A DNA stretch of 64,000 bases from Pascua guehoae (GCA_001600415.1 BCJX01000013.1:812116-876115), one strand, 5' to 3'; shown: positions 34,027 to 45,546, counted from the stretch's first letter. Notes: generated by a model not told the origin, from the letters alone. Program-made: numbers and translations.

Positions 34027-35689
34027 ATGGTCAAGGCTGTCGTTTGCGGTGCTGCCGGTAAGTAAACTGCTCGCCAACACGACACTGCACCACCGTGGCC
34101 CACGATTGGCCCGCCCCGTCATCCGGCCCCCGGGAAACTCTCAACTTACACATGCAGGTGGTATCGGCCAGCCTCTCTCGCTTCTCCTCAAGCTCAACCC
34201 CCTCGTCACTGAGCTCTCGCTGTACGATGTCGTCAACGCCCCTGGTGTACGTGCTGCCCACCAAAGCCCCTTGCCCTCGCACCAAACGGTGCTGACCCTT
34301 TCCCACAGGTCGCTGCCGACCTCTCGCACATCAACACCCCCGCCCAGGTTGCCGGCTTCCTCCCGGACAACAACGGCGCCGAGGAGGCCCTCAAGGGTGC
34401 CGACATTGTTGTCATCCCCGCCGGTGTCCCCCGCAAGCCTGGCATGACGTGAGTTGCACCTTCCTTCCCCACTGCGAGGTTCTCCGATACCCACGTACAA
34501 CCCTTTGCAATGATCGACGCTAACTCTGCCCAGCCGTGACGACCTCTTCGTGCGTTGCCCTCACCACCCCCCTTGAGCATTCACTGACGCAGTCGCGCTG
34601 TTGTTACACGTAACAGAAGGTGAGTTTGTCGGGCCTTATCTCGGCCCTCGCACAGCGAGCAGGGACCCCGCAGGGGAACCCTCCGCTGGAGCCTCTCTAT
34701 TTACGCCTATTCCACACGTTGCTAACACGCCATAGGTCAACGCTGGTATCTGCGCTACTCTGGCTCAGGCCATTGCCAACGCCGCCCCCAAGGCGTTCAT
34801 CCTTGTCATCTCGAACCCCGTCAACTCGACTGTCCCCGTCTTCGCCGAGACCCTCAAGAAGGCCGGCGCCTACGACCCCAAGCGGTGAGTTGCAGCTCGG
34901 TGTTTCGCTTCGAGATTGGAGCACACACGTGGGCCCGGATCCCCCCATGTTTGCGATCGGGCGCGCATTTACCCGCGTGTGCGAGCTCGGCAGCGCACCA
35001 CACCGCCAATCATTGGCTGGGGAGAGCCTCCTCCACACGAGAGCAATACTAACGCTCCAGCCTCTTTGGTGTCACCACCCTCGACGTTGTCCGTGCCGCG
35101 ACCTTTGTCTCGTCGGTTGTTGGCAAGCCCACCGACGCGGCCAAGTACTCTGTCCCCGTCGTCGGCGGCCACTCTGGCCACACCATTGTGCCCCTCCTGA
35201 CCCAGTCGGACCCCGCGATCCCCGCCGACGTCCTCGACAACAAGGAGAAGCGCGACGCGCTCGTCAACCGCATCCAGTTTGGCGGTGACGAGGTCGTCCA
35301 GGCCAAGAACGGCGGCGGCTCGGCCACCCTCTCGATGGCCCAGGCCGGTGCCCAGTTCGCCGACTGGGTCCTCCAGGCCGCCTTCAACGGCAAGAAGACT
35401 GTCGTCCAGTCGTACGTCGACCTCGAGTCTGCCGAGGGTGGTGCCGCCATCAAGAAGGAGATTGGCTCGGACGTCGCCTACTTCTCGGTCAACGTCGAGC
35501 TTGGTGTAAGTCATCTTTGTTTGGTACGCGACCTTGGACTGACAGCGACAGCGCGACGGTGTCGACGCCATCCTCCCCATCGGCAACATCGACGACCAGG
35601 AGAAGGCCCTTATCCAGACTGCCGTCAAGGAGCTCGGCCCCTCGATCGACAAGGGTGTCCAGTTCACCCCTGCTCCCCCCAAGCTCTAA
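34027..35689 (+). CDS. NAD-dependent malate dehydrogenase, with a 3-nt exon
   Basis: Eight exons, 34027-34057, 34158-34246, 34309-34448, 34534-34549 (16 nt), 34617-34619 (3 nt), 34736-34884, 35061-35505 and 35552-35689, give 336 residues. Family signatures: [18 protein letters not shown] (NAD-binding), [52 protein letters not shown] and the catalytic-His [12 protein letters not shown]. It interconverts malate and oxaloacetate. No mitochondrial presequence and no SKL-type tail, so a cytosolic form is most likely. The 3-nt exon AAG supplies the Lys in DLFKVNAGI; skipping it leaves one residue too few between the conserved F and NAG. A longer alternative exon there hits a stop. The final acceptor was set to give [11 protein letters not shown]. 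Confidence 0.94.
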
Positions 35690-35920
35690 GCTCTTAAGTT
35701 TGTAGCCTTAGCGGGTTCGTAGGTAGTAGTAGCAAGTACATGAAACGGATAAGAAGGTGGCGTGTGTGTGTGTGTTCGCTTGTGGATTGTCTGTGCAACT
35801 GCATGGGCCGAGCTGCGGGACGTGGAGGTGGTAAAACCCTTGTCCATTGTCTGTGGTAGAGCACGGGTCCACGGTCTGTGGTAGAGCACGGGTCAACGGT
35901 CTGCCTCATCCAAACACGTA

Positions 35921-36091
35921 TCAACTACCAGGGTCTACAAAGTTTGCCGCCTCATGCTGGTAGGTTTCGAGCGACGGGATCCACAACCAACTCTTACTGG
36001 CGTCGCGGTCCGCCACGAGCTGCGGCGTACACACCGGCTCGTCCGTTTCGCGGATGAGGGCATGCAGGAAGGCGAGCGGGTGTGCGAAGTT
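35921..36091 (-). pseudogene. Inverted 3' fragment of the 38.8-39.8 kb gene
   Basis: Reading the minus strand, this stretch encodes NFAHPLAFLHALIRETDEPV and ends EAANFVDPGS then stop, closely matching the end of the plus-strand gene at 38759-39759 (NFAHPLAILHGLIRETDDPV, ending EAANLVYTGN). Differences are mostly silent or conservative, so both copies were under protein-level constraint for a while. Upstream of the match the frame dissolves into a run of CTA codons and unrelated sequence, and there is no room for the rest of the gene before 36389. It is either a truncated copy or a last exon that has lost its gene. Confidence 0.7.
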
Positions 36092-36388
36092 GAGTAGTAG
36101 TAGTAAGAACGTTCGTGCCAGAAGGATGAAAAACGGATACAGAGGTGCGAAGTGTGGGGGTACCTTTCAGTGTTGGCTGCTCTGTACAGTATGGCGGCCA
36201 ACGAGGCGGAGCAACAGAATAGGGCATCCAGATGGAGATGATCCTGTGACAGAAGAAACATCAATTCGGTCGAGCGCGCTGAGGTTTTTCCATTCCATTC
36301 ATCAGCTTTGTCCATGTGTTATCTGCACTCCAAGCTATCCATCCACAAGGATCTATTCATTTACAACGTCACCGAGCAAATCCTACAT

Positions 36389-37678
36389 CTATATTGACAC
36401 ATCTCCTGATCCTCGACGGCGGCGGGTGAATGGGTGGAGGGCTCGACGTAAAGCGATTCTCCATCGGTCGGCCCTCGCGACTTCAGGCATATCATGAACG
36501 GGATGTACGAACGCCCCTGGACCTTTCGTCCCTTGTCGCAGAGAACACCAAAAGAGATGAGCGCGCGATCGCAAATGAAGTGGCAGTCCGTGAACCATGC
36601 AGAGAAAGCGAAGGGCGGCCGCTTTGTCGTTGGTGATGAAGACGAAGGTGGCGTTTCGGTCGACGCGGGCGTTGAGGATGAAATGACGGATCTCGTCAAG
36701 AACCCAATCGTCTCCACGTCGGCCAATGTTGGTTTCGACGTGTAGGGTGTCTTCGGCTTCGAGAGAGTTGAAGATGGGGCGTCCCATCTCTCCACTGCGT
36801 TCGGTTCGAACACTTGATACGATAACGACATTGATGGGGTTGATGCTTGACCTCGTGCCGTAGAATGGGTATTGTGGTTCGAAGGGTATATACGCCCCGT
36901 CCAGAGGCAATGTCCCTTCCATCGGGGCACCCCTCGCCAATGGCATCACATTTGTGTCGGGGAAGGCGTAAATGGTAGCACCGTGTGGGTCGAATGGCCG
37001 CCCAACCACGCTCTCGGGTGTGATCTTGGCGAGCCGCTTATGTCGCACAGCGTCCTCGGGTCTCGATGTAAGGGCGCCCAATGTTTTCAACAAACAGTCA
37101 ACAAACACTTTATTGCTCCCTTTGCGAATCTTGGCGTCGTCGATGAGGTGGATGTGGGGCGTTCTGGTCTGGTGGACCCGTTGGGCCAAATCGTGGCCCA
37201 TGTCGGAATTGCCGAGAACAAGCACGACGGTGGCCGAAAGGGCAAGGGATGAAATAGCTTGCCACGTATCGGCAGCTCGAAGAGCAGAGTGATGTTTGGC
37301 GAGTTGGATGTCATTGGGTGACGAAACCCTCTTATCGATGTGGTATCGGTCATCGGCAAACCCACGAAACTGCCATTTGTCAATGAATCTCCCCATAGGT
37401 GGTGGTCAACTTACGCGCGCCATATCCCCGGGGACCCAACAGCCTCTCACCGCGTGAGTTCGAGAGCCTCCCGTAAGGGGGTGGGCGATCATGACGTCCG
37501 CATAGAACGATGGGCCTCGAACACCTTGAGCCTTGTAAACGTCCAGCATGAGCAGATCATGCTCTAGCACAGCTAGCTCGTACCCCGAGCCGCCGGACGA
37601 CACGACATAATGTAGGTCGGATGCGAAGCGAGAGCCGAGAGATGCGTCGATGTAGAGGAATACTGGCGGGGAACTCAT
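36389..37678 (-). CDS. Uncharacterised protein with two NYN/PIN-like segments
   Basis: Two exons, 37678-37415 and 37369-36389, join in phase 0 across a 45-nt intron (GTAAGT donor, ATTGAC branch, GGCAG acceptor), giving 414 residues. The start MSSPPVFLYIDASLGSRF has an early Asp after a beta-strand. ATVVLVLGNSDMGHDLAQRV then resembles the core motif of NYN/PIN nucleases (hydrophobic strand, then xGxSDxxxxLxxRV). A second similar arrangement follows: INVVIVSSVRTERSGEM, GDDWVLDEIRHFI, ATFVFITNDKAAALRFL. This suggests two related Rossmann-like halves, possibly an RNase or a decayed PIN pair. That is inference from pattern only. Base composition is lower in GC than the neighbouring housekeeping genes. 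The gene sits between the inverted fragment (35921-36091) and the gene at 38759. Confidence 0.65.
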
Positions 37679-38758
37679 CTCGTATAGTCTTGTGACGAGA
37701 CGTAGGTCAATAATTGAGGTCAGCCTCTGCGAGAAATGTGAGCACCGTCTATATATGGGCGACCACGCAGAACAACCCGTGAAGGTGCAGTCTCAATTGA
37801 GTTCGCTTGGTGTTTCAGCACAACAAGGAGTACTCCAAACATTCGGGGGCTGAGTTTGAAGGCAAGCGTAACATGTTCAGCAGAAACGTGTGAAGAAACT
37901 CATGCTTAAAGCGGGCAGAGGATGGAGTGTGTCGACTTTGTTGGCTTGCACTTCGGCTTGCGCTAGGATTCATTCAGACATTCGGGGAGAGTGTTCAAAG
38001 GAGCACATACCGCGCTCAGCAGAAACATACTGGAAACAGCCCGTTGCTGTCGGTGACCATTGTGCTTGAGCATTGGAACTCGACAAAGGCTCCATTGCAA
38101 GGGAGTTCAAACGTTTGACTCACGTCCGATGATCACAGGGGGCAAGGCATGACCGAACGTAGAGACAATCACAAGGGGTTAGCTTTGAGTGTGCGCTCTC
38201 GGCGTACATCGCTTGTCATACATACCCTTTTCACTTCTCCTGCTTTCGATTTCTCGCCCGTTTCTGTTTCTCATCATTCCCGTTTCCCCCTAGCCTTCTG
38301 TGTCCGTTGGGTCGTTTCTCCTTGGTCCTTGACGGTTTCTCCGCAAACGCGACGAGGAGGAAGGGGTATGAGGGGGTACCGTACATACTGGACCGCCCCG
38401 GGGAGATTGAGATGCACACCCTACCCCATACGCTTGTCACAGGATGTGTTGTTCAATATCAATGCTACCCCGTACCCCCTTGCCGTCTTGATGTCTGACG
38501 CGTGTCACTACCAGTTTAGCCTAAATGTTACAGGTGGAGGGGGAAAGAANGGGGGNGGGGGGGGGGGGGGGGAGGGGCGTTCCTGGCCCGTTTCGGTTGC
38601 AACACAGCCTCTCCACTCTTGTCGATGCATGTTTGGGCGATGTCGACGTCTTGTCTTCGTTATTTATGGTAGACCTGCTGTTTCTTCACTCTACATTTAA
38701 AAGCACCTCAACAGGTATTGTCCTATCATCAACGCCACCGTCTTTTCTTTTATCTGTG
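37679..38758. other. Divergent intergenic region of the accessory block
   Basis: About 1.1 kb between two divergent uncharacterised genes. It holds a diverged direct repeat (CATTCGGGG...CAGCAGAAAC, near 37840-37892 and 37978-38030) and a G-run with two single N at 38550-38571. The right half is pyrimidine-rich. Confidence 0.5.
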
Positions 38759-39759
38759 ATGACTGTCGACCTACCCTCCGTTGACCAACATGTCGAGGTG
38801 GACATGGAACAGTCACCCAGTCTTCCTGACGAGATGACCTCGAGGGATGATCTGGTGCACCCCAATATGGTGTTCGATCTTGATCCCAACGACACCTATG
38901 ACAAGTAAGCGTATCGTGCTGCAGACTCTGACATCAGATATCCCGATATTAAGGCGTACCTCGCGCTTGTGGGTACAACAGCTGGACACGCAACCTGGGT
39001 TCACAGCGATGCAACGACGAACTCGGATCTCTCTCCTCGTGAAAGGGAGCGTGTCGTCAAGACAAGGAAGGCGGTCCGACGAGGGGTTGAGGTCCTCATA
39101 GAACGTCGAGAACGTAGACAAGGGTGAGTAACTTCTGGTGTGGAGTAACCGGGAAAACGCCAACGCTGCACAGAGTGTTTGTGGAGGCTTCCGAATCCGC
39201 GCCCGATCCACAGTACGACGAGGACGACGAGGACGAATACATCCCAGATGACGAGTCTGCCCTCCCATGGCTGCGTGCCACCGGCTTCGCAGAGATGGAG
39301 TATGAGGATGCTACCGCATATCTCGATCAGGCAGTCCTGTCCGCGAGAGCGCAAAGTTACAAACCTGCGGATGACAGCGACGATGACGATGGCGATGATG
39401 ATTTGGAGAATGAGCTCAACGACTCACTTCTTTGCGTGAGTTTCCTTCAGCAATCTTGTTGCGTAGTAGTGATTGACGGACAGGGCAACGTTCGTATACC
39501 TCTTCCCAGCCTACTCTGGCGCAAAGATTTGGAACCGATCACGCCTGCAACACCAGAGTGGGTCATGCTCATTCGCTCTCTGTACAGCAACTTTGCACAC
39601 CCGCTCGCCATCCTCCACGGCCTCATCCGCGAAACGGACGACCCAGTGTGCACGCCCAAGCTCCTGGCGGACCGCGATGCGAGTCGTAGCTGGTTGTGGG
39701 TCCCTTCTCTCGCGACATACCAGCATGAAGCAGCCAACCTTGTATACACTGGTAATTGA
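38759..39759 (+). CDS. Uncharacterised acidic protein of the accessory block
   Basis: Three exons, 38759-38904, 38938-39123 and 39174-39759, give 305 residues. A further 48-nt in-frame intron (39436-39483, GTGAGT donor) may be removed, giving 289. Visible regions: an acidic start (DLPSVDQHVEVDMEQ), a second exon with YPDIKAYLALVGTTAGHATW and a Arg/Glu-rich helix (LSPRERERVVKTRKAV), then long Asp/Glu runs. It ends in a well-folded-looking part (WVMLIRSLYSNFAHPLAILH, GLIRETDDPVCTPKLLADRD). I do not recognise the family. The last 57 codons are duplicated in inverted orientation at 35921-36091. Splice junctions restore frame twice (K codon, G codon), which supports a real gene. Confidence 0.6.
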
Positions 39760-40448
39760 GGTGTATGTATGTGACCATGGCGTTGGGTAGCAGTGTCACC
39801 TGTGGTAGTGGCAAACGTTCATCAGAGAATGTCCACTAGGGGATTGCAATGAGGACAAGACGAGGTCAGTAGCTGCTGGTCAAAGCATATGGCCACGGAG
39901 TGGCGGTTGATTGATGTCGTGCATGCCATGGCGTGATTTGATGATCTGTATTCGTCAGATAGTGTCAATTACTGTCCTTCTTCCAACAAAAAGAGGTGAT
40001 GGGTGCGGTTCTTCTCCAACGTTGAGAGATTCTTACTCAACACCATGCATACTGTACATGTAGCGCTCAGCGGCAAAAAAAAAACGTCTGCGCACCTTTA
40101 GCACACAATGTGACCACGCACTGGCTGGCTGGCTGGCTGCATGGCATGCATGGATTGTCGATTGATAACATTAGCCTGGGTCCTTGGCTCGGCGATGACG
40201 CACGGCAAGACCCACCCATGACTCAGCCTCGGCCGACGCCCCCCAACCCGCCCTGCGCCCAGGCGCTAATTTACTTAAAGCGCGTCGTGCCACGCGCACA
40301 GCACCACACTCGACGCCCACTTTGCCACGCTCGCCTCCACCAAACACCCCCCAAAGACCGTCACCACACGGTTTCTTCCATTCGCCTTTTCCTTTGCTTT
40401 CCTCACCCTCACCTCACCTCACCTTTCCACCACCCCACACTCTTCACA
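39760..40448. other. Intergenic, thioredoxin upstream region
   Basis: No gene seen. The 200 bp before 40449 are C-rich and pyrimidine-rich. A CTGGCTGG run (about 40121-40140) and an A-run (40075-40084) are the only simple sequences. Confidence 0.5.
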
Positions 40449-43304
40449 ATGGTCAAGGCTATCGAATCCAAGGACGAGTTCCAGACCCTCGTGAGTGACT
40501 CTCAACGGGATGACCGCGAGTGCGGCGGTGGTGCTTGGTTTCCTGGCGGACCGGGCTGTGCTCCTCAAGTCGGGGTCATTGGCGTGGAGGGCCGAGGGTG
40601 GTCGGAACTAGGTGCCAGCATGACAGGCATCAACCCTGCCCGCCAGCGCCCGCCGTCCAGTGGTGGGGGTGTCTCGTGTCATGCGTGTCTGGACTGTCGA
40701 GTGTCGCTTCGGTCCCGTTCGTCCTCGGACTGGCTCTGAGTCTGCTGGGCTTGCGCGCTGGACGTGCCGCGTACTGGTCTACCGGGTGGACTCGATGCTC
40801 AGCACACTGGCACCACGTCCCCAGGGACAGTCCAGCAGGCAGGTCGAGCGGTGCGCTGTCGGGCCGCAGCACTGGTACTCCCGATGTGTGGCGCGGCATT
40901 CGGCTCGTGGCATAAAGATTCGTCGGCGTTGCGGGTTCGGTACAAGTGCAAGGGTGGCTTTGGACGACTGTTCGATATCGTACAACATCCCTTGTGTGGA
41001 GACAAGAGTGGTGCCCCCCCCCCTCTCTTAGGCCCCCTTTTACAGACACCTGGCCCTGGTGATCGGCCCGCTCCAGTCGACGCGGACCCGACCTCACTCC
41101 CGTACATTCCCCATTCCCGCCTCCTTTTCCCCTAAAGCATTCACCCGGCCCCCGCGCCCACCCAGATAACCCCCCCCACACCCCCAACTAACAGCCCAGA
41201 TTGCCAGCGGCGACGTTGTCGTGGTTGACTTCTGGGCCACGTGGTGCGGCCCCTGCAAGCTCATCGGCCCCCACTTTGCAAAGCTCGAGGCAAAGTACCC
41301 CAACGTCAAGTTTGCAAAGGTCGACATTGAGGAGCAGCCTGTGAGTGTCGACGTGGGGTGGGGTTTGGGGGTTGAGCGGGTTGGGCGGGCTGGGCGAGCG
41401 GGGCTGGGGCAGATTTGTGCTGGTGCTAGGTTGTGTTGTGTGGGGTCGTGTTGGGTGGTTAGAGGCCTGAGTGCAGTCTCGCTGTGTCCAGTTTGGTTGT
41501 AGGGCCACAGTTGTGGTGCCCGCGGAGTGTTGGCGAGGGTGTCCCCGGTTCTCCATGGCTTGGGTCTGCTGTTTTGGGACGTCATGGAGGCGTCGTGCGG
41601 GTCGTTGGTCCGCTGGTCGTTCCAAGTCGCTCACTTGGTCTGCTACTTGCTCTGCGAGTTACTCAAGGACTTGGTCTGCGACTTGGTCTGCAACTTGCTC
41701 TGTGACTTGCTCTGTGACTCGCTCTGTGACTTGCTGGGTTGCCTCTTCCACTCGCCATACAGCGTGAGCTGTGAGTTGGTCTGGGACCTGCGCTGTGAGC
41801 GGTTACGCAGGTTATTCCATGACTTGCTCTTGTGTATGACCTTCCTCAGGGCACAAGTCATGGGCTAGTTGGCGGGCTTTACTCCGAGTTATGGAACGAA
41901 GTCACAGCCGGGTTCTAAAGGGCGGGGGAAGTTGGCGACGGAATTGTGCACTGGCGCAGACTGGGTGTGCTTGACATTCTGCCTTCCAGCCCGTACCACT
42001 ATTTCGGTGAGGCGGCACCAGCAGGAGACACCATGTGCGATGTCCAAGGCTAGCTCTATGCCGATCCAGCTAGCTTGTGCCAGAGTGTGCCCGGTCACCG
42101 GGATCGCTTGGGTCAACCAGACGCTGGTCAGAGGTCGAGTCGTGGAGACAGTCATTCCTGGTTTGCAAGCGGTCTTGATCTTGTGAACTCTGTTCACCTT
42201 TCAACTCCCTTCTGCCCTTGGTGCTTCTCCCGCTGCCGAAGAGGTCTTGCATGTCGGTGGTCTGAGCAGCGCGACATGTGCCTAATCCGCCCTGGGCTTG
42301 TGTTGGGTCCTGTGATTCCAACCTTGTGACAAAAGCGACGGAGTGAACCAGCCAAAGCGTGTCACTCAGTGTGAACTGTTACTGCCCCTCATCGCACGGT
42401 CGAAGCACTTGCTCAGCACTCTATAGTGCCATCTGCGTGACAACGCAATTGGAGAGGGCGTAGCTCCGCAATGCGGTATACCACAATCCACAGCCCCCCT
42501 GTTCCTAAGGTTCCCGATACGCTTTGGTGTCCAAAAGTGCCCCGCCACCGTTGATGTCGACGATAAGTCGCGGCGCCCGTTGCGCCCGCGTGTGTGATAA
42601 GGAATAGATCTAAGCACCAAGCTGTGCCTCTCGGAGCTCTCCAGTCTAGATCTATTCGTCACCTCTCGTCACGTTGAGACGGTAGCGAGTCGATGGCGAG
42701 CGTGATGATTCATTAGCACCGAGCCCACCATACCGCCCACCTGACACTGCTACTGTTCCCATTTCAATCCTCCGTTCTTCTCGTAATCACCTGCCGCTAC
42801 TTTCTTCTTCTGGTATCCGGTGCCTCTTGTGACGTTGTGGCCTCGCTATCTCCATGACCCCATTTTATCTTGGCCGTAATGGACAAGCATCGCTGACCAT
42901 GCAGGAGGTTGCCCAGGAGCAGTCCATCAAGGCCATGCCCACGTTCAAGGCGTACAAGGACGGCAAGGTTATCGAGGAGTTCACTGGCGCCGCCCCGGCC
43001 AAGCTCAACGTGAGTGTGAAATGACGTGTTCCTGTGAAGTGGCAGTGGCGTGTGGCACCAGGCTACGGTGCAGCGGTACAGTCGCAGCGTGTAGCATCCG
43101 CAACAGCCAGTGGCCCTTGTGACAGGCCATGGGGGTCGTGCACTTTAGTACTTGGGTGCATTCCCGCATTGTGGCCGTTATCACGACCGTTGGCGGCGGC
43201 AACGCATGGCGACAAGTGGATGTGCATCTGCTGTTGCCACCCCGATGTTGATGCCTGATACCAATGCTGACATCCAGGCTCTCCTCGAAAAGGTCTCGGC
43301 TTAG
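40449..43304 (+). CDS. Thioredoxin with exceptionally long introns
   Basis: Four exons, 40449-40490, 41200-41340, 42905-43009 and 43278-43304, give 104 residues, the standard thioredoxin length. The fold is complete: MVKAIESKDEFQTL, then ASGDVVVVDFWATWCGPCKL with the WCGPC active site, KFAKVDIEEQP, SIKAMPTFKAYKDGKVIEEF with the cis-Pro, and ALLEKVSA. It reduces protein disulfides in the cytosol, recharged by thioredoxin reductase. All exons are in phase 0. Introns are 709, 1564 and 268 nt in a window where most are under 110, so 2.5 kb of intron serves 315 nt of coding sequence. The 1.56-kb intron contains a 12-bp minisatellite and an inverted repeat. Confidence 0.93.
41631..41745. repeat. 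12-bp minisatellite in thioredoxin intron 2
   Basis: Imperfect tandem copies of a 12-base unit close to ACTTGCTCTGTG / ACTTGGTCTGCG, about eight to nine units, with looser copies continuing to about 41840. It is in frame over several units, so it creates a spurious Leu/Cys-rich frame on the plus strand and a Ser/Gln/Lys-rich one on the minus strand. Confidence 0.8.
42602..42657. repeat. Perfect 11-bp inverted repeat in thioredoxin intron 2
   Basis: GAATAGATCTA (42602-42612) and its exact reverse complement TAGATCTATTC (42647-42657) flank a 34-base spacer. The RNA could form a hairpin within the intron. Confidence 0.75.
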
Positions 43305-44053
43305 AAGATCAGACTCTATAGCTCGTAGTGCCCTGTACAGCACAGCACGATGATGTAGTTGGATGACAATCTACCTTCCGAAGTGGACCTTTGACGCGGT
43401 GTACACACTCTTGCCTCGGCACACTTCAGTACCATCCGGCACGGACCAATGCTAAAGTTCTGTTACCCTCACTGCTTCCTGCAAGGTTGACGTCTCCCAT
43501 TCATTCCCATTCTCTGTTCATTCTCAGTCCCTGTCTCGCCGGCTCTACCCTACTCGCACATTCTTTCGCGTCCCGCTAGCCCAGTTTGACGTACGCACCA
43601 GCGGCCGGATCGGGCAGGACGCACAACGTCCCATACCATACGCACGTACGACGCCGCCGCTCGTCCTGTTCCCTGGTCACCACTGCGGCGTATTTCGGAT
43701 GCGACAGCAGCGTCGTGGAACCGACTAGACAAGGCGCGTACTTTGGTATCAGGAGGGTGTCAGGAGCGTCTGTGGGGAGGTGTCGTACGAGACAAAACGA
43801 GAAAAGTATGTGAAACAAAACTGCATGCGGAAAACAAGTACATACTACGACCCGTAGCGGTAGTGATAGCGGTAGCGGTGGCAACGGCAGACGCCGACTC
43901 AGAGTACGCACACCAGTGTACGCATGCCGGCGTCGCACCCGTGTATCATGTCTCACCACCACGCTGTCTCACCGCGGTATGTAACCCTGTGCGACGCGTG
44001 CTGTAACAGGACGGACATGGTGATTATGGGTCATGGAATATGGGATGCCATAG

Positions 44054-44118
44054 ATGACGCATGACGAACGACGCATGACGAACGACGCATGACGAACGAC
44101 GCATGACGAACGACGCAT
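44054..44118. repeat. 14-bp tandem repeat
   Basis: More than four near-perfect tandem copies of GACGCATGACGAAC, ending in a diverged GACGCATGCCGAG. Confidence 0.9.
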
Positions 44119-44857
44119 GCCGAGCAAGTGGACGGCGGGCACGGCGGCATGTGCCCGTCGACTCTACGAGCTAGCTAGCCGTTCCCGATAGCGCCCACTA
44201 GTCCACTTGGACCAGTCCAGCATGCATACAGCAGTACGGTGCAGCACCAGTCATCAAGTCGATGATCGATGATCGATGAGGCGCACGTGCGCACGGGCAT
44301 GTCTCGGATGATCCGAGTGAAACGACTGAAACAACCGCCATGCCCCGCGTGGTGACACCCCGGCATGGTCGAGGTGCATGTAGGAGGCGGGGGTGACATG
44401 GTGCACTGGTTGGCCAGTAGGCCACCTTGTGTTCGGGTGCATACATGCATGGTGTGGGTGTGAACTTGTGTGTCTGGGCCCAGTGGCCTCTCGTTATCGT
44501 GTTTGAGGTTTCCGCCAGGGGAAGCGTGACGCGGACACGGATGCGGACGCGGACGCGGATACTTGGTTCTTGCCACTTGTGCACCTTTGGTCACCTTTGG
44601 CACCTTTGGGCGCCTTTTGCTGGTCCTACAGCTAAGCTATGACACTAAGCGAGCATGCTAGCAGGCTAGCTACTCGCATGCGACTTGTTTCATACCCGTA
44701 CTACTGTACTCGCACATCTCGCATGCTCACGTCAAAGTACAAATACGCGTGCAGGTGCGGAATGGCCTGCGTGAGACATCCGAGGTACACTATGACCTCA
44801 CGCACCGCCGTGCCGTGCCCTGTGGCGTGCTACCGTTGCCGTTTGTGAAACCGCCAC

Positions 44858-44926
44858 CTGCCAGAGTAGAGTACCTGTGCTGTACCTCGGCCAGCTGCCA
44901 GAGTAGAGTACCTGTGCTGTACCTCG
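44858..44926. repeat. 32-bp perfect direct repeat
   Basis: Two identical 32-base copies (44858-44889 and 44895-44926), starting CTGCCAGAGTAGAG and ending GCTGTACCTCG, separated by five bases. Confidence 0.9.
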
Positions 44927-45546
44927 ACAAGATGTCGCCTTGGTGTCCAGTTCCAAGCAACGGTACAAGGCGGATGTCGATACCCCCGGTGCGCATGCAT
45001 CTGCCAAACAGAGTGATATCATCCCGGTGTATCCGCGCTGCTTACATACACCTTACAGTGCGGGCCGCCGAGGGCCCTTGGCATGGACACGTGTGGAAGT
45101 CATACGGTGCGGGTGCGGATAAATGCCGAGACGAGAGGTTCGAGGTTTTTCAGAGCACCAGTGGGACGTGCTGGTCTGTGGGCCTGGGAATGGGAAACTG
45201 GCCTGGACTCGACTAGTGCTGTTGATCGCCCAGAGTGAGTTGTGTGAGGTGTGAGGAGTGAGATAAGGTGTGAGGTGTGAGAGTGGCCGCGAGGCGAGGT
45301 GCGACTGTGCCCCCCGTACCCCTTGCTAGCTGTTCGGTGCCCGAGCCCGAGGCATGCGAAGTGGCACGTCCACATGCTCACATGCTCGCGTCCTCGGTAT
45401 CGGTATCGGTACATCTTGGTGTATCCGGGGAATATCGCAGTCTAGGCGTAGTCTAGGACGCAGTCTAGGACGCGGTGGAAAGCGCAAAATAGCACAGTGT
45501 GAACTGCGTCATGGTGATCGCAAAGATGGCTATTTGAGAATTGGAC

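Noticed and set aside
41527..41868. Leu/Cys-rich plus-strand frame in thioredoxin intron 2
   Set aside because: Product of the 12-bp minisatellite staying in frame; lies wholly within an intron.
44054..44118. Possible CRISPR-like array
   Set aside because: The units are head-to-tail with no spacers, and the genome is eukaryotic; it is a plain tandem repeat.
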